From Winslowiella arboricola (lineage in GTDB: Bacteria > Pseudomonadota > Gammaproteobacteria > Enterobacterales > Enterobacteriaceae): a stretch of DNA of 64,000 nucleotides. The position numbers and the translations under genes are program-made. The stretch's first letter is position 1, and each line of letters opens with the position of its first letter. The stretch is from positions 31,049 to 95,048 of the forward strand of contig NZ_JAODIM010000032.1 in the NCBI RefSeq assembly GCF_025527015.1, in the 5' to 3' direction. Shown piece after piece: positions 56,897 to 64,000 of the stretch. The notes beneath the pieces are model-generated. The model did not search any database, had not been told where the DNA came from, and was given only the letters and a program-made list of their open reading frames with translations.

Positions 56897-58408
56897 ATGC
56901 AACCGTTACTGCAACTGAAAGGCATCGATAAATCCTTCCCGGGCGTAAAAGCGCTCTCCGGTGCTGCGCTGGCGGTTTATCCTGGCCGCGTAATGGCGCT
57001 GGTGGGGGAAAACGGCGCCGGTAAATCCACCATGATGAAAGTGCTGACCGGCATCTATAGCCGTGATGCCGGATCGCTGTTATGGCTGGGCAATGAAACC
57101 CACTTTAGCGGCCCGAAAGCCTCGCAGGAAGCCGGGATTGGCATTATCCATCAGGAACTTAACCTGATCCCACAGCTCAGTATCGCGGAGAATATTTTCC
57201 TCGGTCGTGAATTCGTGAACCGCTTTGGCCGTATCGAGTGGAAAAAGATGTACCGCGCCGCCGATGCGCTGTTGCAGCGTCTGAACCTGCGTTTTAACAG
57301 CCATAAGCTGGTGGGTGATTTGTCGATTGGCGATCAGCAGATGGTGGAGATCGCCAAAGTCCTTAGCTTTGAGTCAAAAGTGATTGTGATGGACGAGCCG
57401 ACTGATGCGCTGACCGACACCGAAACCGTGTCACTGTTTCGCGTAATCAATGAGCTGAAAGCGCAAGGTTGCGGCATCGTCTATATCTCGCACCGGATGA
57501 AAGAGATTTTTGAAATTTGCGATGACGTCACCGTGTTCCGCGATGGCCAGTTTATTGCCGAGCGTACGGTGGAGAGCCTGAGCGAAGAGTCGCTGATCGA
57601 AATGATGGTGGGCCGCAAGCTGGAAGAGCAGTATCCGCGTCTGGATAAAGCGCCGGGCGAGGTACGCCTGAAAGTAGAAGAACTCAGCGGACCTGGCGTC
57701 GACAATATCAGCTTTACGCTGCGCAAAGGCGAAATCCTCGGCGTGGCTGGCCTGATGGGCGCCGGACGTACCGAACTGATGAAAGTGTTATACGGCGCGC
57801 TGCCGCGTACCAGCGGCAAAGTGACGCTGAACGGACGTGAGGTGCTGACCCGTTCGCCGCAGCAGGGTCTGGCGAACGGCATCGTGTATATCTCTGAAGA
57901 TCGTAAACGTGACGGCCTGGTACTGGGGATGTCAGTAAAAGAGAATATGTCGCTGACCGCGCTGCGCTATTTCAGCCATGCCGGTGGACGTCTGAAGCAT
58001 GCGGAAGAGGCGCAGGCGGTGGGCGACTTTATCCGGCTGTTTAATGTGAAAACACCCTCAATGGAACAACCAATTGGTCTGCTCTCTGGCGGTAATCAGC
58101 AGAAAGTGGCGATTGCCCGTGGGCTGATGACCCGCCCGCAGGTATTAATTCTCGATGAGCCGACGCGTGGCGTGGACGTTGGCGCCAAAAAAGAGATCTA
58201 TCAGCTGATTAACCAGTTTAAAGAAGAAGGGCTGAGCATCATCCTGGTGTCGTCCGAAATGCCGGAAGTGCTCGGGATGAGCGATCGCATTCTGGTGATG
58301 CATGAAGGCCGTCTGAGCGGCAATTTCCCGATTGAACAGGCCACACAGGAAGCCCTTATGGCTGCAGCCGTGGGCAAGCAACACAGCGAGGAGTTAGCAC
58401 ATTTATGA
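56897..58408 (+). CDS. rbsA: Ribose ABC transporter ATP-binding protein
   Basis: 503 residues with two ABC modules. First: Walker [10 protein letters not shown], signature [16 protein letters not shown], Walker [12 protein letters not shown]. Second: a degenerate Walker A region ([11 protein letters not shown]), signature [14 protein letters not shown], Walker [17 protein letters not shown]. It energizes ribose import with RbsBC. It overlaps rbsC by 4 bases. Confidence 0.97.
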   Translation: MQPLLQLKGIDKSFPGVKALSGAALAVYPGRVMALVGENGAGKSTMMKVLTGIYSRDAGSLLWLGNETHFSGPKASQEAGIGIIHQELNLIPQLSIAENIFLGREFVNRFGRIEWKKMYRAADALLQRLNLRFNSHKLVGDLSIGDQQMVEIAKVLSFESKVIVMDEPTDALTDTETVSLFRVINELKAQGCGIVYISHRMKEIFEICDDVTVFRDGQFIAERTVESLSEESLIEMMVGRKLEEQYPRLDKAPGEVRLKVEELSGPGVDNISFTLRKGEILGVAGLMGAGRTELMKVLYGALPRTSGKVTLNGREVLTRSPQQGLANGIVYISEDRKRDGLVLGMSVKENMSLTALRYFSHAGGRLKHAEEAQAVGDFIRLFNVKTPSMEQPIGLLSGGNQQKVAIARGLMTRPQVLILDEPTRGVDVGAKKEIYQLINQFKEEGLSIILVSSEMPEVLGMSDRILVMHEGRLSGNFPIEQATQEALMAAAVGKQHSEELAHL

Positions 58409-59376
58409 GTACGCAAAGTTTACCCGCACGCCGTCGCCTGATTAGCAAAGCGTGGCTGCTGGAGCAGAAATCGCTGATAGCCCTGATTGTGCTGATCGTT
58501 ATCGTTTCCAGCCTCAGCCCGAATTTTTTCACCGTTAATAACCTGTTTAATATTCTGCAGCAGACGTCGGTCAACGCCATTATGGCGGTAGGCATGACGC
58601 TGGTGATTTTGACCTCCGGCATCGACCTGTCGGTTGGCTCGCTGCTGGCGCTGACCGGCGCGGTGGCCGCCTCGCTGGTGGGGCTGGAAGTGAATGCGCT
58701 GGTGGCGGTGGCCGCTTCGCTGGCGCTCGGCGCTTTTATCGGCGCGATTACCGGCACCATTGTCGCCAGAGGCAAAGTGCAGGCGTTTATCGCCACGCTG
58801 GTAATGATGCTGCTGTTGCGTGGCGTCACCATGGTTTATACCAACGGCAGTCCGGTCAATACCGGTTTTGACGCCAATGCCGACCTGCTGGGCTGGTTTG
58901 GCATTGGTCGTCCGCTGGGTGTGCCAACGCCGATCTGGATTATGGCTGTCGTCTTTGTGCTGGCGTGGTACATGCTGCATCACACCCGTTTAGGGCGCTA
59001 TATCTATGCGCTCGGCGGTAACGAGGCGGCAACCCAGCTCTCCGGCATCAATGTTAACCGGGTGAAAATCATTGTCTATTCGCTGTGCGGCATGCTGGCG
59101 GCACTGGCGGGTAGTATCGAAGTGGCACGCCTCTCTTCGGCCCAGCCAACGGCGGGTACCGGTTATGAGCTGGATGCGATTGCGGCGGTAGTGCTGGGCG
59201 GTACCAGCCTGGCGGGCGGTAAAGGACGCATTGTTGGCACACTGATCGGTGCGCTGATCCTTGGGTTCCTGAATAACGGACTGAATTTATTAGGTGTTTC
59301 TTCTTACTACCAGATGATCGTTAAAGCAGCGGTAATTTTGCTGGCGGTGCTGGTAGACAACAAAAGCAGTAAATAA
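58405..59376 (+). CDS. rbsC: Ribose ABC transporter permease
   Basis: 323 residues (E. coli 321) with eight to ten hydrophobic helices. [17 protein letters not shown] and [19 protein letters not shown] are typical of sugar ABC permeases of the RbsC/AraH type. It forms the homodimeric channel. Confidence 0.96.
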   Translation: MSTQSLPARRRLISKAWLLEQKSLIALIVLIVIVSSLSPNFFTVNNLFNILQQTSVNAIMAVGMTLVILTSGIDLSVGSLLALTGAVAASLVGLEVNALVAVAASLALGAFIGAITGTIVARGKVQAFIATLVMMLLLRGVTMVYTNGSPVNTGFDANADLLGWFGIGRPLGVPTPIWIMAVVFVLAWYMLHHTRLGRYIYALGGNEAATQLSGINVNRVKIIVYSLCGMLAALAGSIEVARLSSAQPTAGTGYELDAIAAVVLGGTSLAGGKGRIVGTLIGALILGFLNNGLNLLGVSSYYQMIVKAAVILLAVLVDNKSSK

Positions 59377-59404
59377 CTCTCTATCCCCGGACAGGAAATA
59401 AAAA

Positions 59405-60280
59405 ATGAAAAAACTGACTGCACTTGCCGTATTACTTAGCGCCACCCTGAGCGCTAATGCGCTGGCGAAGGACACCATTGCTTTAGTGGTGTCCACCCTG
59501 AATAACCCATTTTTCGTTTCACTGAAGGATGGCGCACAGAAAGAAGCGGACAAACTGGGCTATAACCTGGTAGTGCTGGATTCACAGAACAATCCGGCGA
59601 AAGAGCTGGCGAATGTGCAGGATCTGACGGTTCGTGGCACTAAGCTTTTACTGATCAATCCAACCGATTCTGATGCAGTCGGTAACGCGGTGAAAATGGC
59701 CAATCAGGCCAATATCCCGGTAATCACCCTCGACCGCGTGGCGGCGCAGGGCACGGTAGTCAGCCATGTGGCGTCAGATAACCGCTTTGGCGGCAAAATG
59801 GCCGGTGACTTTATTGCTAAAAAGCTCGGTGAAGGCAGCAAAATTATCGAACTGCAGGGACTTGCCGGGACTTCCGCCGCGCGCGAACGTGGCGAAGGCT
59901 TTAAACAGGCTGCCGATGCGCACAAATTTAATATTCTTGCCAGCCAGCCTGCTGACTTTGACCGTACTAAAGGTCTGAACGTGATGCAGAACCTGCTGAC
60001 CGCTCATCCTGATGTGCAGGCGGTGTTTGCCCAGAACGATGAGATGGCGCTGGGTGCGCTGCGCGCATTGCAAACCGCAGGCAAATCTGATGTGGTTGTG
60101 GTTGGTTTCGACGGTACCGATGACGGTGTGAAAGCGGTTGAAGGTGGCAAGCTGGCCGCGACCGTTGCGCAAATGCCAGAGCAGATCGGGGTTATCGGCG
60201 TGCAAACCGCGGATAAAGTGCTGAAAGGCGAGAAAGTCAGAGCGATCAATCCGGTAGACCTGAAGCTGGTCACCCAATAA
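59405..60280 (+). CDS. rbsB: D-ribose-binding periplasmic protein
   Basis: 291 residues (E. coli 296). Signal peptide [21 protein letters not shown], cut before [19 protein letters not shown]. The ligand segments [11 protein letters not shown] and [11 protein letters not shown] are visible. It delivers ribose to RbsC, and in E. coli also to the Trg chemoreceptor. The hairpin after its stop would favour abundant rbsB message. Confidence 0.97.
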   Translation: MKKLTALAVLLSATLSANALAKDTIALVVSTLNNPFFVSLKDGAQKEADKLGYNLVVLDSQNNPAKELANVQDLTVRGTKLLLINPTDSDAVGNAVKMANQANIPVITLDRVAAQGTVVSHVASDNRFGGKMAGDFIAKKLGEGSKIIELQGLAGTSAARERGEGFKQAADAHKFNILASQPADFDRTKGLNVMQNLLTAHPDVQAVFAQNDEMALGALRALQTAGKSDVVVVGFDGTDDGVKAVEGGKLAATVAQMPEQIGVIGVQTADKVLKGEKVRAINPVDLKLVTQ

Positions 60281-60301
60281 ATCAAAGAAAAGCAGGGCAC
60301 C

Positions 60302-60323
60302 GCGCCACCTTTTCCGGTGGCGC
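60302..60323 (+). other. Hairpin in the rbsB-rbsK gap
   Basis: Arms GCGCCACC and GGTGGCGC with a 6-base loop, followed by ACTTTTC. It could be a partial terminator or mRNA 3' stabilizer. E. coli releases the small RNA RbsZ from this position; whether one exists here cannot be judged. Confidence 0.6.
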
Positions 60324-60344
60324 ACTTTTCAGGATGTTTTACAT

Positions 60345-61274
60345 ATGACTAAAACCGGTAAACTGGCTGTTCTTGGCAGCATCAATGCGGACCATATCCT
60401 CAACCTGGCGCAGTTTCCACGTCCGGGCGAAACGGTGATCGGTAAGCAGTATCAGATCGCGTTTGGCGGCAAAGGGGCGAATCAGGCGGTGGCTGCCGGT
60501 CGTAGCGGCGCGGATATCGCGTTTATAGCCTGTGTTGGTGAAGATGATATTGGCGAGCGGGTGCGTCAGCAGTTGGTGAAAGACCGTATTGATATCACGC
60601 CGGTGGAGGCGATTGCCGGGGCTTCAACCGGTGTGGCGCTGATTTTCGTCAATGCTGACGGTGAAAACTCCATCGCGATCCATTCCGGCGCCAATGCGGC
60701 GTTAACACCGGAGCGGGTTAGCCGCCATCAGCAAACTATTGCCGATGCTTCGGCCTTGCTGATGCAGCTGGAGTCCCCGCTGGATAGCGTGCTGGCCGCC
60801 GCGCGTATTGCGCAGCAACATCAGACTCAAGTGATCCTTAATCCCGCCCCGGCGATACCGCTCTCCGATGAGCTGCTGGCGCTGGTGGATATGATTACGC
60901 CGAATGAAACCGAAGCCGAAATCCTTACCGGCATTCCGGTCCGCAACGATGAAGATGCCGCCCGTGCCGCTGCAGTGTTGCATGGTAAGGGCATCAGTAT
61001 GGTGCTGATTACGCTTGGCAGCCGTGGCGTCTGGCTAAGTGATAACGGTCAGGGGCAGCGTATTGCCGGTTTCCGTGTCACTGCCGTCGATACTATTGCT
61101 GCGGGGGATACCTTTAATGGTGCGCTGATCACCGCGTTGCTTGAACGGCAGCCGATGGATCAGGCAGTGCGCTTTGCGCATGCAGCAGCGGCGATTGCCG
61201 TTACGCGCCCAGGTGCGCAGCCTTCTGTCCCATGGCGCGAAGAGATTGATCGCTTCCTGCAGCAGCAGAGGTAA
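60345..61274 (+). CDS. rbsK: Ribokinase
   Basis: 309 residues, E. coli length. PfkB-family kinase that phosphorylates ribose at O5. N-terminal [21 protein letters not shown], the substrate [13 protein letters not shown] motif, and the C-terminal anion-hole/catalytic motif [13 protein letters not shown] with the Asp base. It follows rbsB after 64 bases. Confidence 0.97.
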   Translation: MTKTGKLAVLGSINADHILNLAQFPRPGETVIGKQYQIAFGGKGANQAVAAGRSGADIAFIACVGEDDIGERVRQQLVKDRIDITPVEAIAGASTGVALIFVNADGENSIAIHSGANAALTPERVSRHQQTIADASALLMQLESPLDSVLAAARIAQQHQTQVILNPAPAIPLSDELLALVDMITPNETEAEILTGIPVRNDEDAARAAAVLHGKGISMVLITLGSRGVWLSDNGQGQRIAGFRVTAVDTIAAGDTFNGALITALLERQPMDQAVRFAHAAAAIAVTRPGAQPSVPWREEIDRFLQQQR

Positions 61275-61288
61275 GTATTCTGGCCACT

Positions 61289-62281
61289 ATGAAAGATGTC
61301 GCCCGTTTAGCGGGCGTATCGACCTCGACGGTTTCTCACGTCATTAATAACAATCGTTTTGTTAGCGATGCGGTGCGCGAAAAAATTAATGCCGCCATCC
61401 AGCAGCTTAACTATGCCCCTTCGGCCCTGGCGCGTAGCCTGAAAATCAAACAGACCCGTACTATCGGCATGCTGCTGACCGCCAGCAGTAACCCGTTTTA
61501 TGCCGAAGTGGTGCGTGGCGTGGAAAATAGCTGTTATCAGCGCGGCTACAGTCTGGTGCTGTGTAATACCGAAGGTGATGAAGACCGCATGAACCGCAGC
61601 CTGGAAACCCTGCTGCAAAAGCGGGTGGATGGCTTACTGATCATGTGTACTGAAAGTCATTTGCCTTCGGCAGAGATCCTGAATCGTTACCCGACTATTC
61701 CATCGGTGATGATGGACTGGGCGCCATTTGAAGGCGGCAGCGATATTATTCAGGATAACTCGCTGCTGGGTGGCGAGCAGGCTACCGCTTATCTGATTTC
61801 ACGTGGTTATACGCGTATTGCCTGTATCGCCGGTCCTCAGGATAAAACCCCGGCGCGCATGCGCCTGGATGGTTACAAACAAGCGATGGCCAGCGCCGGA
61901 TTACCGATTCTGCCGGGCTATATTGTTGAGAGTGACTTTGAATTTCAGGGGGGCTACAACGCGATGAATCAGCTGCTGGCGCTGAACCCGTTGCCGCAGG
62001 CGGTGTTTACCAGCAATGATGCGATGGCGGTGGGGGTCTATCACGCGCTGTATCAGGCCGGATTATCAGTACCGCAGGATCTTGCGGTGATTGGTTACGA
62101 CAATATTGAGCTGGCGCGCTATATGACGCCGCCATTAACCACCATTCATCAACCCAAAGATGAGCTGGGCGCGCTGGCAATTGATACCATAATTAAGCGC
62201 CTTACCAATCCCGGCATCAGCAAACAACTGTTAGTGCTGACGCCGGAGTTAATCGAACGCGCTTCGGTAGGTGAAATTTAA
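61289..62281 (+). CDS. rbsR: LacI-family ribose repressor
   Basis: 330 residues from the ATG at 61289. N-terminal helix-turn-helix [20 protein letters not shown] and periplasmic-binding-type core ([29 protein letters not shown]). It represses rbs at the two palindromes at 56364 and 56442; ribose releases it. The E. coli protein starts three residues earlier (MATMKDV). Here the matching codons read CTG-GCC-ACT-ATG, and the only good ribosome-binding site, AGAGG at 61267-61271, is 8 bases from the CTG but 17 from the ATG, so CTG at 61280 may be the true start. It ends sharing stop bases with the convergent hsrA. Confidence 0.95.
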   Translation: MKDVARLAGVSTSTVSHVINNNRFVSDAVREKINAAIQQLNYAPSALARSLKIKQTRTIGMLLTASSNPFYAEVVRGVENSCYQRGYSLVLCNTEGDEDRMNRSLETLLQKRVDGLLIMCTESHLPSAEILNRYPTIPSVMMDWAPFEGGSDIIQDNSLLGGEQATAYLISRGYTRIACIAGPQDKTPARMRLDGYKQAMASAGLPILPGYIVESDFEFQGGYNAMNQLLALNPLPQAVFTSNDAMAVGVYHALYQAGLSVPQDLAVIGYDNIELARYMTPPLTTIHQPKDELGALAIDTIIKRLTNPGISKQLLVLTPELIERASVGEI

Positions 62282-63681
62282 GCGCCTTTTTTGCGTTTTT
62301 CTCGATTAGCAATCAGATGACGGCCATCACCCGGTTTTAATAACAAAAACACCAGCGCCGACAATATGGTGACTACACCCATCGTCAGGAAGGTTGCATG
62401 GAAGTGGTCAACGGTGGTGCCGTCGAAATTCTGATACATGCGCAGCACCGCGGCGCTGACCGCCACGCCAAAACCGATCGCCAGCTGTTGAGTCACGGCC
62501 AGCATGCTGTTACCGCTGCTGGCGTTCTCATCGGTTAAGTCCGCCAGCGTAATCGTATTCATCGCCGTAAACTGCGTCGACATCGCCATCCCCAGCACAA
62601 ACAGCGGCGCCACTATCATTAATACGCCCATTCCCGGTGACTGTAGCGAGAAGGTGGTAATCAGTACGCCAATAATGCAGGTGATCGCCACCAGGGTTTT
62701 ACGATAACCAAGCCAGCGCAGCACCTGGGTAACGGTAGACTTCGCCAGGATTGAACCCAGAGCGGCAGGCGCCATCATGCAGCCGGCGAGAATCGCCGAA
62801 TAGCCAAAGCCAACCTGTAGCATCAGCGGCATCAGGAAAGGAATACAACCGGTGCCCAGTCGTGAAGCGATATTGCCGACAATGCCGACCGAGAAGGTGC
62901 GGGTTTTAAACATCGGCAGGCCAATCAGCGGCATCGGATGACGGCGCGCATGCCATATATAGAAGAGAAGCAGTAATACGCCTCCCAGTAACACCGCCGT
63001 GGCAATACCACCGCTCACAATCTGCTCGCCAAGCAGCTCAATACCGCTCGATACCAGCACCAGACCAAAACCAAACAGCAGGAAGCCGATGAGATCAAAG
63101 CGACGACGCGGTGTGGTGAAGTCCGGCATATATTTGCGGGCATAGATAATGCCGAGGATGCCTATCGGAATGTTAATCAGAAAGATCCAGTGCCAGGTGG
63201 CGTAAGTCACCATGACGCCGCCGAGTAACGGGCCAAGAATCGGGCCGACCAGGCCGGGCATGGTAACGAAGTTAAGCACCGGCAGCAGTTCACTGCGCGG
63301 ATAAGCACGCAATAACGCCAGCCGGGCTACCGGCATCATCATTGCGCCGCCCACGCCCTGTATTACGCGGGAAATCACCAGCATGCTTAACGAACCCGAT
63401 AGCGCACAGGCCAGTGACCCCAGCGTAAATAGCGACACCGCTGCAATAAACACTTTGCGCGTGCCGTAGCGGTCAGCCAGCCAGCCGCTAACTGGAATCA
63501 GCATTGCTACCGTCAGGGTGTAGCTGATAACCGCCGACTGCATCGCCAGCGGCGAACGATTAAGACTCTGTGCTATCGCGGGCAGAGCGGTGTTCAAAAT
63601 CGTGGCATCCAGTGCCTGCATAAAAAACGCCATAGCAGCAATCCACGGAAGACCGGCCATGCTGCGTGCGGATTTGATCAT
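62278..63681 (-). CDS. hsrA: MFS transporter HsrA (DHA2 drug:H+ antiporter family)
   Basis: 467 residues (E. coli 475) with about 14 membrane helices. Family motifs: [19 protein letters not shown] (DHA2 motif D1), [14 protein letters not shown] (motif A), [17 protein letters not shown] and [10 protein letters not shown] (motif C). It belongs with MdtD/EmrB-type exporters; the physiological substrate is unknown. AGGA precedes the ATG. Its stop overlaps that of rbsR by 4 bases with no terminator between. E. coli has yieP after hsrA; here it is missing. Confidence 0.92.
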   Translation of the reverse strand: MIKSARSMAGLPWIAAMAFFMQALDATILNTALPAIAQSLNRSPLAMQSAVISYTLTVAMLIPVSGWLADRYGTRKVFIAAVSLFTLGSLACALSGSLSMLVISRVIQGVGGAMMMPVARLALLRAYPRSELLPVLNFVTMPGLVGPILGPLLGGVMVTYATWHWIFLINIPIGILGIIYARKYMPDFTTPRRRFDLIGFLLFGFGLVLVSSGIELLGEQIVSGGIATAVLLGGVLLLLFYIWHARRHPMPLIGLPMFKTRTFSVGIVGNIASRLGTGCIPFLMPLMLQVGFGYSAILAGCMMAPAALGSILAKSTVTQVLRWLGYRKTLVAITCIIGVLITTFSLQSPGMGVLMIVAPLFVLGMAMSTQFTAMNTITLADLTDENASSGNSMLAVTQQLAIGFGVAVSAAVLRMYQNFDGTTVDHFHATFLTMGVVTILSALVFLLLKPGDGRHLIANREKRKKGA

Positions 63682-64000
63682 GGAGCGTCCTTTTCTTCTT
63701 ATTTAACGCGTTGGAGTGACGGGGAAAAACGCGTGACCCGTAAACATAACATCTTCCCGGCAGTCATTATTATCGTAAATTCCGGCTGCCAGGCTGAAAA
63801 ACAGACGTAAAAAGGCTGTTTTTACACCATTTGTCGAAAATTAAACCGGTCAGTCATTTTTTTATAATAAACGCTTGTCACCCGCCAGAAATTCCCTATA
63901 CTGCGCCTCCACTGACACGGAACAACGGCTTACACAGCGCGGTGTCAGGAGGTTCGGTAACACGAACCGCCGGAAGAAACCTTCAAAAAAAGGTTGACTC
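63682..64000 (+). promoter_or_regulatory. rRNA operon promoter region (P1 and start of P2)
   Basis: P1: TTGTCA (63875-63880), 16-base spacer, TATACT (63897-63902), GC-rich GCGCCTC discriminator and start near A63911 (CACTGACACGGAACAACGG), very close to E. coli rrn P1. An AT-rich UP-like stretch (TTTTTTTATAATAAA) lies just upstream of the -35. P2 is cut by the window edge: its -35 TTGACT is at 63994-63999. The 16S gene lies beyond. 63682-63840 holds no gene; Fis sites are expected but were not assigned. Confidence 0.92.

Noticed and set aside
63682..64000. tRNA or 16S rRNA gene at the right edge
   Set aside because: The sequence matches the promoter leader of an rRNA operon only; it stops at the P2 -35 element, before any mature rRNA sequence.

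Overview
The window is about 64 kb of an enterobacterial chromosome spanning the replication origin. Gene order follows the Escherichia coli rnpA/dnaA to rrnC segment: dnaA-dnaN-recF-gyrB, rpmH-rnpA-yidD-yidC-mnmE, pst-phoU, glmUS, the atp operon, rsmG-mnmG, oriC, mioC-asnC, ravA-viaA, kup, rbs, hsrA and an rRNA operon promoter. Several departures point to the Erwinia/Pantoea group (Erwiniaceae) rather than E. coli: a single small heat-shock gene (ibpA without ibpB), a catabolic acetolactate pathway (budA-budB with a LysR regulator), an ovoA-type gene where asnA normally lies, and many GC-rich palindromic repeats between genes. The family assignment is an inference; I cannot name the species.

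Layout. 1-5.8 kb: the end of avtA, an unassigned Fe(II)/2-oxoglutarate oxygenase, eamA, ibpA with a heat-shock promoter and RNA thermometer, then yidQ, yidR and yidA. 5.9-12.6 kb: gyrB, recF, dnaN and dnaA, all leftward. 12.6-16.5 kb: rpmH, rnpA, yidD, yidC and mnmE, rightward. 16.7-22.3 kb: an Ldh-family dehydrogenase, yieE, adeP, yieH and an MFS transporter. 22.5-27.2 kb: the Pho-regulated pst operon. 27.2-37.8 kb: glmS, glmU and the complete nine-gene atp operon. 37.8-42.7 kb: an AT-rich 0.7-kb gap, rsmG, mnmG, oriC, mioC and asnC. 42.8-50 kb: ovoA, viaA-ravA and kup. 50.1-56.3 kb: qseBC, ygiW, the bud regulator, budA and budB. 56.3-64 kb: rbsDACBK-rbsR, hsrA, and the P1 promoter and P2 -35 element of an rRNA operon, whose genes lie beyond the window edge.

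How it fits together. Most genes are housekeeping: replication initiation, ribosome and membrane biogenesis, ATP synthesis, cell-wall precursor supply and tRNA modification. oriC is intact and readable, with four DnaA boxes, three AT-rich repeats and thirteen GATC sites in 174 bp. Accessory functions sit between these blocks: ribose uptake, phosphate uptake, acetoin formation, QseBC signalling and ovothiol-type sulfur chemistry.

The least explained items are the HxD-type 2OG oxygenase beside eamA, OvoA in the asnA slot next to an orphan asnC, a two-type palindromic repeat family at seven loci (one a near-perfect 58-bp tandem copy, one inside the dnaN-recF operon), a 31-bp perfect hairpin over the yidR ribosome-binding site, and a probable CTG start for rbsR. 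I found no insertion sequence, prophage, CRISPR array or tRNA gene, and no clear multi-gene system of unknown type.
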